The translations under genes were made by a program, and so were the position numbers. From contig NW_002476448.1 in NCBI RefSeq assembly GCF_000189635.1, positions 123,079 through 187,078 of the forward strand: a DNA stretch of 64,000 bases. The letters run 5' to 3'. This DNA is from Tetrahymena thermophila SB210 (taxonomy: Eukaryota; Ciliophora; Oligohymenophorea; Hymenostomatida; Tetrahymenidae). The notes under the pieces were generated by a model. The model worked only from the letters and a program-made list of their open reading frames with translations, ran no database searches and had not been told where the DNA came from. Shown here piece after piece: positions 40,078 to 51,275 of the stretch (the stretch's first letter is position 1; each line of letters starts with the position of its first letter).

Positions 40078-43000
40078 TCAAAATTCTTTTTCCTATTACT
40101 GATCTTCATAGAAGACTTCAAAAAAATTTAATTCATCTATTAAAAAAATTAAAAATAAAATATTTTAAAAATTTTAAAAAAACAAATTTATTTACTTGTA
40201 AATTTATCTTTGTAATTACTTTTTAACTTTTTAATGTCTTCTTTAATTTTAATTAATAAAACTTTATTGAATTATTTATTATCACAGCTTATTATTTTTT
40301 AAAGTAATTTAAGAGACTTACAAGCTGTATAAGGATCATATATTTTTTTAAAATTTTGATCTATTTTATCAAAAGAAACAGGATAACCCTAATTTAGATA
40401 AGAAAATCTATAATTTAGGCTTTTTAGAATATATTTTAATGATTTTTGAGAATTTAGCTTTCTGAAATTGAATAAACTTTTATGATAATAGTAATTTTAT
40501 TTTAATATAACTAACAGATTTTAGTCTGTCCTTGACAAATCATAATTTACAAAAAGTATTTCTTTGATATAAAAAAATATTTATTCAATCACAGTATATC
40601 TTTGATCATCTTAATTCATCAGATGTATTTTTATAAGAAGCATTAAGCTTAAAGCCTAATATAAATATAATTTATTTTTTTCAACTTAACTAATTACAAA
40701 TGATTAAGAAAGTATTTAAAATATGGTATTTCCTTCATAAATCAAATCTTTGGCTTAAATAATTTATATTTTTATGTACTCATCTTATTAAATGGTAACT
40801 TATTCATCTGTTTAATTGCTTTAAAATATTGTAAAATTCAGCTTCTCTTAATATTTGTTTGAATAGTAAAAAGATTCTTTTAAAAATATTTGCTAATTTT
40901 CAACAGTTGTAAAATTAAATGAAATAGCTTCTTTGTTTAAAATTTGGCTTAAAGATTTGTCTAATGATTAGCTTTCACTATCATTTTTGTTTGTATTACC
41001 ATTTTAAATGCTTTTAGAATAATGATATAATAAATTTGCCAATTGATATTTTCTGCAAGCACAAATTTTGAGAAAGTTAATTTAGTGCTAGTCTCTACTT
41101 AATATTTAAATAGCTTAATTTTAGTTTATTTTATATTTTGAAATAAGTGGTTAAACTGCTTCCTAAAGCATTTAAGTGCTTATCCTATTTGATAAGTTCA
41201 TATACTACAATCCTTGTTTCAGATTTTTTTGAAACATATTTATGATAGACATATTATTCAAGCTATTTTTATAAATTTTAAAATAAAATATATTATATAT
41301 ATATCAAGAAGTTACCATAACCCAATACCAGTTAAATGAGAAAATGCTTAGAATGTAATAAGTTATTAAAATAGAGTTGCTTAAATTTCTAAGTATGATT
41401 AATCTGATTCTTGTTTTTAAAATTTTAACTTAACTTTTTCTTAAACATTAAGTACTACATTGTTGATAGCTAATATTAAGTTCTTAAGTTCCTAAGAGGT
41501 TTTAAGTTCTTTTTTGTTTATTTTTTGGTAAAAAACAAATATGCTTTTTTATCAAATAATAAAATAATTAAATAAAATAAATTTAGAATAAAAATATTTT
41601 TTACCTTTCACTATCAGCATTTTAAATGAATTAAGTTAATATTTAAATAGGAATTTCAAAATTATAAAATAGAAAACTTTTAGTGAGACAATAAAAAAGA
41701 ACTAATATTATCACAACTAGAGTAGGATAAATTATAAAAATAGTTTGAACCATAATTTCTTGCATTTAGTCTACTTGATATGTATCTTAGTCTATTTTTT
41801 AAAGTGAGACGGCTTTAACATAATATGAATTAATGTTGCTAGCTTGCTCATATATTGTACCAAAACAAATAAAAATAGGTGTGAATATTGTTAAATATTT
41901 AGTATTATTTTTTGTAATTATCCTAATTTAACTATATTTTAATGACATTTGAAAGGAACAATTCTAGTAAATTTGAAACGTGTCACTTAAAAACGATGTT
42001 TAATTTTAAAATTGATATATCTCGTTATTTTTATTTGTAGAGTTAGAAAACTCAACATCATACACTGTTTAAAGATTAGCTTTTAAATTTAAAAGAATTA
42101 TTTTTTTAGTAAGAATCAAAATAATTTAAATAAGAAAATAAAATAAAATATTATACACATATTCATCATAGGGTGGGCTATGACTAATGGTGAATATTCA
42201 GTGGAGTTTGAAGAGGGATTAGTAGAAATCAAATAAGAATACTCAATATTAAGGTCTTTATTTTATTGATATCTATTTAAAATAAGACTTAAATCAATAT
42301 CTATAGCTATTATAGCATCTTATTTATAATTATATTCATCTTAAATAGATTTAATTTTTTCATTGTCTCTAACTACTTTAAATGTAATAGTTGAGCTTAC
42401 TGTAGTTGGATTAACGTTAATGTATGGCTGTTCAAATGAACTTAAATTTTAAAAAGTAAATATTATTTTTTTTAATTTTTATTAATTAAAAAATAGAATT
42501 TATTTAGTTTTTGAAGATTAGTATAAAAAATATTTACACATAAAATTAATTGTATGATTATTAATACCAAGGGCGGCATCTCCATTCAATTGGAAATATT
42601 CTTTTCAAATTATAGTAAGAGCATTTAGTACATTTATTTGTAGCATTTCCGCATGGTTTTCCATAAGCATCATAATACTAAAATCCATCAAATTAATCTA
42701 CATTTGTATATTTATATTATTAATATTTTCCATTCACTAAATCACATGAAAATGGTCCTCCATATTTTTAGTTATTTATTTATGGAAACAATATCAAAAA
42801 ATTCCTAAAATTATTTAAATAAATAAAATATGATGAAAGTAGACTATTGAAATAAAGTTAATTAGCTACATTGAGAAGATTTGGTAATACATTCCATCTT
42901 ATTCTCTAGCTAGATATATTAATCTTGGCAAAATGATATCTTCTTATGATTAATTTATTATAATAGTTTATATAAAAATTCTATTTAAATCAATTTTTAT

Positions 43001-43824
43001 AAGATATTCTTTTTGAGAGGTTGTTAAATTCTACCACCCTAGAGATAGCGGATATTAATAACTAGAATATTAAGCTTTTTCTGTTAAAAATAAATTAATA
43101 TAACTTACTTTTTAAAAAAAGTTTAAAATATTTTTTACTGTTTATCTGAAAAATAACATTAAAACAGGATTTGTTGAAATAATCAATCTGAATATTGAAT
43201 AAAATTCTTTTAAAATTTACCATATTACACTTAATCATTCATATAATTGAATTATAAAGGAAAGGATCTGTATGTGTTAAGACATGTCTAATTTTTCCCA
43301 CATAGTGATTTGGATTTACAAAAATCTTATAATTCAAGGCTACTTTGTAATAAAAAATTGGGTTTATCATATCCAAATGAATATCTTTCTCTAACTTTAT
43401 CATCCCATGCAACTATTCAAATTTTAGAAATAATATTGATTATCTATCTATCTAAATGTTAAATAGGATTATGATTTATACCTAAGTCTTCAAATTTATA
43501 TAAATCACTCATCAGGTTTTTAGTTAATATTCCCATCCTTTAATTCAATTATGTTATTTTTTAGTACTATAGGGTTAAAAATATTTTTTCTGAATAGCTC
43601 ATAAAACCCAAATACTCATAATATCTTTATAAAACAAAGTCTTTAAGTTAATCCTCTCTATTTAAAATAAATATTAGATAAAATTGTGGAAAAGAAAATG
43701 TTTACAGTTTAAATTAATAATAATAAAGCATTAGAATTGATAATAACAGACTGCCAAGTATAAGATTAATTATATATGGAAGCAAAACTTTAAAAAGTCT
43801 CTTTTTTTCTTCACTTAATTTCAT
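40078..43824 (-). CDS. Cache-domain two-TM receptor, group C copy 1 (reference model)
   Basis: Ten exons join in phase: 43706-43824, 43482-43657, 43221-43412, 42870-43080, 42538-42804, 42157-42440, 41605-42079, 41316-41543, 40196-41262, 40078-40136; 1025 residues. TM1 is about 17-36 (start MKLSEEKKRLFKVLLPYII). The ectodomain runs to about 525 and contains VAWDDKVRERYS, IYLAREQDGMYYQ, YGGPF, CGNATNKCTKCSYYNLKR, WRCRPWY (about 307-313), QPYINV, AIIAIDIDL and VIAHP (about 410). This is the dCache_1 pattern, where RPWY precedes the second half. TM2 is about 529-549 (TIFIIYPTLVVIILVLFYCL), then NFEIPIQIL. The tail of about 475 residues has KTSQELKNLILAINNVVLNV, FSHLTGIG, CACRKYQLANLLY, HKSLFNFRKLN, YDPYTACKSLKLL and ELNFFEVFYED. 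Some tail stretches look like TPR helices, but I would not call a full TPR domain without a profile search. Confidence 0.9.
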
Positions 43825-43925
43825 ACTTATTTGCTATTTGAATCAAAGTAGAATCAAAATTTAAAGTTTTTATTTTTTAATTATATTAAATTTATTACTT
43901 AATAAACAAAAAGTAAATTGATCAG

Positions 43926-43957
43926 CTATCTAACTATCTATCTAAATAACTAACTAC
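43926..43957. repeat. CTAT/CTAA tetranucleotide tract
   Basis: ctatctaactatctatctaaataactaact, about 100 bp above the start codon of gene 40078-43824. A similar tract (atctatctaactaactaact) lies at about 50756-50778 above gene 46852-50637. The position relative to the start is alike in both, so it was carried with the duplicated unit. Confidence 0.6.
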
Positions 43958-44453
43958 TTTTTTAATAAAAACCTAAAATTTAATTTCATAAATTCAATCA
44001 ATATCTTTCTTTATCTGTAAAAAAATGTCATCTCTTTCAAATTGAATAAATATCTATTTTATTTCTAATAATTAATTATAAATATTATTTTTTTTTTATA
44101 TTGAATAAATAAAATATTTTTATATCTGTAAAAAATGATTTAGTTTAGAGAATCATTTTGTAAAAAAGCTTTTATTTTGTAATTAAAAACCATGAAATAA
44201 ATTTATTGATACAATTTCATAAGTATATAAATAGATATATTTATAATTAGTTAGTTGCATAGATAACTTATAATTTACAAATAAGTGAAAACCAAAAAAA
44301 GTTAAAATATTTTACTAAGTTTTATCATATTGATATAATTAATAAGGTTAGCAATTCGAAAATTAATAAAAATTAAATAAATGCTCATCAGATTAAACTG
44401 CTTCTTCTATTGGTGTATGCTAGATATTTTTAAAGCAATTTATTCATTTTTCT

Positions 44454-44720
44454 TGGTTTTTGCTTTCAAAAAATACCTCAAAAAATTCAACTAATCTATT
44501 TTTTTTAAATAAAATTATATTTAAACTTTTAAATAAATTAATAATTGACTTTTTTAAGTTGATAAGGACATCTATTTAAGTAAGTAATTGCATATATTAA
44601 TTAATTAAATTTTATTGTTTCATAGAATCGAGCAGAAGGTTGGTTAACAGAAATGGTTTCATAGTATTAGTTAACATAGGTAATTTGTTTATATTATAAA
44701 CTTTTAATTATAACAATGAT
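44454..44720 (-). pseudogene. Relic of a receptor 3' end (tail of gene 51276-55175 type)
   Basis: The last exon reads DQLNFFEVFFESKNQEK then TGA (44454-44456), close to DQLHFFEVFFESNYQEK of gene 51276-55175. The match continues through the last intron into the end of the cytoplasmic exon, where SSAR/SSAQFY lines up, but the YDSQVAYKALKLL segment (roughly 90 bp) is deleted. Similarity fades near 44720-44800. No other receptor exon is attached. It lies in the spacer above group C copy 1. Confidence 0.75.
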
Positions 44721-44953
44721 AATGAATGGTTAACATATGAATTTTGTTTATAATATTTAAAATATTCTGGTGAATAAAATTATAAAAATAAATATTTTTG
44801 CATAATAAATTTTTTAAGTTAAATAAAATAGATTTTAATTAAGGATAATATACGTTGATGTAAATTAACAAAATAAATTTACAAAAATATTTCAAAGATT
44901 TTAATATTTTTATTATTTTTAATTACTCATTTTAAATAATAATATTTTTTGAT

Positions 44954-46095
44954 ACATTAGTATATTTATATTATTAATATTATCCATTCACTAAATCACA
45001 TGAAAATGGTCCTCCATATTTTTAATTGTTTATTTAAGGAAACATTATCAAAAAGTTCCTAAAATTAGATTGATAAATAAATAAATATTCTATGATTATT
45101 ATTGAAAAGTAGTTTATGAAAATAAAGTAAGTTAGTGAGTGATTTACATTGAGAATATTTGGTAATATAATCCATCTTACTCTCTAGCTAATTAAATTTG
45201 GAAAAATGATATCTTCCTATGATTAATTTATTATAATAGTGTATATAAAAATTCTATTTAAATCCATTTTTATAAGATATTCTTTTTGAGAAGTTGTTAA
45301 ATTCTACTACCCTAGAGATAGAGAATATTAAAAAGTAGAATATTAAGCTTTTTCTGATTAAAATAAATTAATTTAATTTATTTTTTTCTTAAAGTTTAAA
45401 ATATTTTTTATACTGTTTAGCTGAAAAATTCTTTAAAACAGGATTTGTTAAAATAATCTTTGTGAATATTAAATTAAATTTATTAAAAATATACCATATT
45501 GCACTTTATCATTCATATAATTGAATTATAAAGGAAAGGATCTGTATGTGTTAAGACATGTCTAATTTTTCCCACATAGTATTTTAGATTTACAAAAATC
45601 TTACAATTCGAGGCTACTTTGTAATAAAAAATTGGGTTTATCATTTCCAAAAGAGTATCTTTCTCTAACTTTATCATCCCATGCAACTATTTAAATTTTG
45701 AAAAAAATATTGATTATATATCTATTAACTATGGATTATCATTTATACTTAAGTCTTCAAATTTATATAAATCGCTCATCAGGATATTAGTTAATATTCC
45801 CATCCTTTAATTCAATGATGTTATTTTTTAGTACTATAGGGTTAAAAATATTTTTTCTGAATAACTCATAAAACCCAAATAAATACTCATAATATCTTTA
45901 CAAAACAAAGTCTTTAAGTTAATCCTCTCTATTTTAAATAAATATGAGATAAAATTATGATAAAGAGAATGCTTACAATTTAAATTAATAATAATAGAGC
46001 GTTAGCATTGATAGTAATAGACTCCCAAGAATAAGTTCAATAATATATGGGAGCAAAACTTTAAAAAGTCTCTTTTTTTCTTCACTAAATTTCAT
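44954..46095 (-). pseudogene. Group C receptor copy lacking everything after the proximal Cache half
   Basis: ATG at 46093-46095 (MKFSEEKKRLFKVLLPYIIE), exon 1 45977-46095, and recognisable exons 2 to 4 and the start of exon 5 (YGGPFSCDLVNGQYQQYKYT). At about 44953 homology to the sister genes stops, within the codons for TNVD, and the sequence changes abruptly into the 3' flank seen at 39900-40040. The missing part is the WRCRPWY block, distal Cache half, TM2, the whole tail and the stop. Since TGA is the only stop, the frame runs on through non-coding sequence to a TGA near 44660. If expressed it would be a one-TM fragment; it is probably non-functional. Confidence 0.85.
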
Positions 46096-46453
46096 GCTTA
46101 TTTAATATTTGAATATAAAGTAGAACCAATGTTTGAAGTTATTATCTTTTCAAATAATATTTCATTTATTACTTTATTAATTATTATTTAATAAAAAAAA
46201 GTAAATTATTCAACCTGCTTGATAACTAACTACTTCTTTTATAAAAACCAAAAATTTAATTTCTAAAATTTTATATTTTTGAATATCTTTATTTATCAAA
46301 AAATATCATCTCATTCAAATTCAATTAATTAATATTTATTTTATTTCTATTCCTTAATTTTTTTGAATCATTTATAAACATAAAATAATTTTGTTTTAAA
46401 AAAACCTTTAATTTATAATTAATAACCATCAAATATAATTATTTATACAATTT

Positions 46454-46500
46454 CATAAATAAATAAATAAATAAATAAATACATAGATAGATAGATATCT
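46454..46500. repeat. AAAT and GATA microsatellite
   Basis: A run of aaat units (about 46456-46480) is followed by gatagatagata (about 46483-46497). It lies upstream of the truncated gene 44954-46095, and a degenerate equivalent sits at 51030-51088 upstream of gene 46852-50637. The surrounding spacer (46096-46851) has no exon; its part at 46730-46850 matches the group C 3' flank. Confidence 0.7.
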
Positions 46501-46851
46501 AGGTAGATATATTTATAATTAGTTAATTAGATAGATAGTTTATCAAATTCATAATTGAACAAAAAAGTGAAAAAAAAGAGATAAAATGTTTTATTAAGTT
46601 GTTAAGTCTAAATAATATAAACATTAAGTATTTAGTGAGTTAGTGAATGGGAAATTATTAAAAATTAAATAATTTTTTATAAAGATCAAAGGACAGAGTT
46701 TTTAAAAATTATTTTTAATCTTAATTAAGGATAAAATACACTAATATAAATTAACAAAAAAATTTACAAAAATATTTCAAAGATATCTTTAATATTTTTA
46801 TTATTTTAAATAATTGATTTTAAATTTATCATAACAAAATTTGAAGTTTAT

Positions 46852-49800
46852 TCAAATTTCTATTTTCTCTTATTAGTCTTCATAGAAAACTTCATAAAAA
46901 TTTAATTCATCTATTAAAAAAGAAAAAAAATAAAATAATTAAAATTAAAAAAATAAATTTATTTACTTGTAAATTTATTTTTGTACTAACTTTTTAAATT
47001 ATTGATGTCATCTTTAATTTTAATTAATAAAACTTGATTGAATTATATATTATCACTACTTATTATTTTTTGAAGTAATTTAAGAGACTTACATGCTATA
47101 TAAGGATCATAAATATTATTAAAATTATGATCTATTTTATCTAAAAAATAGGGATAATCATTTTATAAATAAGGAAATCTATAATTTAGGCTATATAGAT
47201 TATATTTTAATGATTTTTAAAAATTTAACTATATGAAATAGAATAAGCTTTTATGATAATAGTAATTTTATTTTAATATAGCTAACAGATTTTAATCTGT
47301 CTTTGACAAATCATAATTTACAAAAAGTATTTCTTTGATATAAAAAAGTATTTATTCAATCAAAGTATGTCTTTGCTCATCTTAATTCATCAGATATATT
47401 TTTATAAGAAGCATTAAGCTTAAAGCCTAATATAAATATAACTTATTTTTTTTCAGTTAATTTATTATAAATGATTAAGAGAGTATTTAAAATATGGTAT
47501 TTCCTTCATAAATCAAATCTTTGGCTTAAATAATTTATATTTTTATGAACTCATCTTATTAAATGGTAACTTATTCTTTTGTTTTGTTGTTTTAAAATAG
47601 TATAAAATTCTGTTTATCTTAGTATTTGTTTGAATAGTAAAATGATTCTTTTAAAAATATCTGCTAATTTTCAACATTTGTAAAATCAAATGTTTTAGCT
47701 TCTTTGCTTAACTTTTTTCTGAAAAACTTGACTAATTATTTGCTTTCACTATCATTTTTGTTTTTATTACCATTCTAAATACTTTTAGAATAATGGTATA
47801 ATAAATTTGCTAATTAATATTTTCTGCAAGCACAAATTTTGAGAAAGTTAATATAGTGCTTATTTCTACTTAAAATTTAAATAGCTTAATTTTAGTTTAT
47901 TTTATATTTTTAAATATGTGGTTTAACTGCTTCCTAAAGCATTTAAGTGCTTATCCTATTTGATAAGTTCATATACTACAATCCTTGTTTCAGATTTTTT
48001 TGAAACATATTTATGATAGACATATTATTCAAGCTATTTTTATAAATTTTAAAATAAAATAATTATATATATTTATCAAGAAGTTTTGAAGCTTACCATA
48101 ACCCAATACCAGTTAAATGAGAAAATGCTTAGAATGTAATAAGTTACTAAGAAAGAGCTGTTTAAATATCCAAGTATGATTAATCTGATTCTTGATTTTA
48201 AAATTTTGACTTAACTTTTTCTTAAAGATTAAGTACGACATTGTTGATAGCTAATATTAAGTTCTTAAGTTCCTAAGATGTTTTAAGTTCTTTTTTATTT
48301 ATTTTTTGGTAAAAAATAAATATGCTTTTTTTTATCAAATTATAAAATAATTAAATAAAATAAATTAAGAACAAAAATATTTTTTACCTTTGACTATCAG
48401 CATTTTAAATGAATTATGTTAATATTTAAATAGGAATTTCAAAATTATAAAATAGAAAACTTTTAGTGAGAAAATAAAAAAGAACTAATATTATCACTAC
48501 CAAAGTAGAATATATTATAAAAATAGTTTTAACCATAATTTCTTGCATTTAGTTTACTTAATATGTATCTTAGTCCATTTGTTAAAGTGAGACAGCTTTA
48601 ACATAATATGAATTAATGTTGCTAGCTTGCTCATATATTGTACCAAAGCATATAAAAATAGGTGTGAATATTGTTAAATATTTAATATTATTTTTTGTAA
48701 TTATCCTAATTTAACTATTATTAAATAACATTTGAAAGGAACAATTCTAGTAAGTTTGAAAGGTATCATTTAAAAACGATGTTTAATTTTTAAATAAATA
48801 AATCTCATTTTCTTTATTTGTGGAGTTATAAAACTCAACATCATACACTGTTTAAAGATTAGCTTTTAAATTTAAACAAATTTTTATTAATATTAATTAA
48901 TAAGAATCAAAATTAAGTTCAAAATAAAAGAATATAAGAAAATAAAATTTAAATAAAAAATATACTTATATTCATCATAGGATGAGCTATGACTAATGGT
49001 GAATATTCAGTGGAATTAGAAGAGGGGTTTGTAGAAATCAAATAAGAATACTCAATATTAAGGTCTTTATTTTATTAATATCTATTTAAAATAAGAGTTA
49101 AGTCTATGTCTGTAGCAACTACAGCATCTTATTTATAGCTATATTCATCTTTAATAGATTTAATTTTTTAATTATCTATAACTACTTTAAATGTAATAGT
49201 TGAGCCGACTATATTAGGATTAATACTTATATATGGCTGTCCAAACAAACTTTAAATTATATAAAATAGATGTTAGTAAACATTGATTAAAAAATAGAAT
49301 TTGGTTATTGAAGAATAAATTTAAACAAAGAATCTTTACATATAAAACTAATTTTATGACTATTAGTACCAAGGGCGACACCTCCATTCAACTGAAAATA
49401 TTCTTTTCAAATTATAGTAAGAGCATTAAGTGCATTTATTTGTAGCATCTCCACATATATTTCCAAAAGAATCTTAATACTAAAATCCATCAAATTAATT
49501 TACATTAGTATATTTATATTATTAATAGTTTCCATTCACTAAATCACATGAAAATGGCCCTCCGTATTTTTAGTTATTTATTTATGAAAACATCATCAAA
49601 AAATTCCTAAAATTAAATAAATAAATAAATAAATTTTTTCTATGAAAATTAGATCATGGAAATAAAGTTAATAAATTAATTACATTGAGAAGATAGTGTA
49701 AAATATTCCATCTTATTCATTAGCTGAGTATATTAAATTTGGTAAAATGATATCTTCTTATGATTAATTTATTACAATAGTTTATACAAAAATTCTATTT

Positions 49801-50637
49801 AAATCCATTTTTATAAGATATTCTTTTTAAGAAGTTGTTAAATTCTACCACCCTAGAGAAAGCGGATATTAATAAGTAGAATATTAAGCTTTTTCTGTTT
49901 AAATTAATTAATATAATTTATTTTATTTTTTTAATTTAAAATATTTTTTACTGTTTAACAAAAATATTTCTTTAAAACAGGATTTGTTAAAATAATCCTG
50001 GTAAATCTTCAATTTTATTTTCAAAAAAATTACCATATAACACTTAATCATTCATATAATTGTATTATAAAGAAAAGGAATTGTATTAATTAAGACATGT
50101 CTAATTTTTTCCACATAGCAATTTAGATTTACAAAAATCCTATAATTCGAGGCTACTTAGTAATAAAAAATTGGGTTTATCATATCCAAAAGAATATCTT
50201 TCTCTAACTTTATCATCCCATGCAACTATTCAAATTTTAGAAAAAAAATATTAAATATCTATTTACTTATCTATAAAAGGATTTTCATTAATACCTATAT
50301 CATCAAATTTATATAAATCGCTCATCAGGTTTTTAGTTAATATTCCCATCTTTTAGTTCAGTGATGTTATTTTTTAGTATTATAGGGTTAAAAATATTTT
50401 TTCAGAATAACTCATGAAACCCAAATACTCATAATATCTTTACAAAACAAAATCTTTAAGTTAATCCTCTCTATTTAAAATAAATATAAGATGAAATTAT
50501 CGAAAAAATATTGCTTACAGTTTAAATTAACAATAATAAAGCACTAGCATTGATAATAATAAACTACCAAGTATAAGATTAATCACATATGGAAGCAAAA
50601 CTTTAAAAAGTCTCTTTTTTTCTTCACTTAATTTCAT
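46852..50637 (-). CDS. Cache-domain two-TM receptor, group C copy 2
   Basis: ATG at 50635-50637 (MKLSEEKKRLFKVLLPYVI type), exon 1 50519-50637, TGA at 46852-46854, C-terminus DELNFYEVFYEDQQEKIEI. It is collinear with the exon-mapped gene 40078-43824: the WRCRPWY block is near 49365-49570, the distal Cache exon near 48980-49260, the TM2 exon about 48389-48870, and the cytoplasmic exon about 46970-48040. The last bases of the Cys-rich block vary (cgacacctcca where copy 1 has cggcatctcca), which is compatible with RCRPW. Its upstream neighbour is the intact gene 51276-55175, so this is the ancestral junction of group C. No frame break was found in the parts translated. Confidence 0.87.
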
Positions 50638-51029
50638 GCTTGTTTAATATATGAATATAAAGTAGAACCAAATTTTAAAGCTATTATTTTTGTTCAAATT
50701 ATATTTATTTTATTACTTTTTATTATATAAATAATAAAAAGTAAATTGACGAGCTATCTATCTAACTAACTAACTAACTGCTATTTTAATAAAAACTTCA
50801 AATTTAATGTCATAAATTTTATAATTGCCAATATCTTTCTTTATTTGTCAAAATGCTTCATCTCTTTCAACTTGAATAAATATTTTTTTTTCTTCTACTT
50901 CATATCTAAATTTTTTTTGAAAATTGATAAAAATAAAATATTTTTATATCTAAATAAAAATTATTTAATTAACAATTTTCTAAAAAAATATTTTATTTTG
51001 TAATTTAAAACCATGAAATAAATAATTAG

Positions 51030-51088
51030 ATATTTAGATAGATATATTATAATTAGTTAGATAGATAATTAGATAGAAAGATAGATTA
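51030..51088. repeat. Degenerate GATA/TAGA tract
   Basis: Repeated tagata and gataga units (agatatttagatagatatat, then tagatagataattagataga) lie in the 638-bp spacer between the start of gene 46852-50637 and the stop of gene 51276-55175. A shared block just above (agtgaatgggaaattatta at about 51182) also occurs at about 46640, showing that this spacer was part of the duplicated unit. No exon is seen between 50638 and 51275. Confidence 0.6.
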
Positions 51089-51275
51089 TCAAATTTATAA
51101 TTTAACAATAAAGTGAAAAATAAAAAGATTAAAATATTTTACTAAGTTATTTAATTTAATTGATTAAATTATTAAGGAATTAGTGAATGGGAAATTATTA
51201 AAAAGTAAACAGATTTTCATAAGATTAAATTGTTTATTATTTTGGAGTTTGCTATATATTTTTAAAGCAATTTAT

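Noticed and set aside
44633..44648. Resemblance to the Tetrahymena chromosome breakage sequence (agaaggttggttaa)
   Set aside because: Several bases differ from the 15-bp consensus as I remember it, and the stretch derives from the receptor cytoplasmic exon, as the homologous 51535-51550 shows.
46454..46500. GATA tract considered as a telomere-like or origin sequence
   Set aside because: It does not match the ciliate telomere repeat (GGGGTT/CCCCAA) and is an ordinary microsatellite in an AT-rich spacer.
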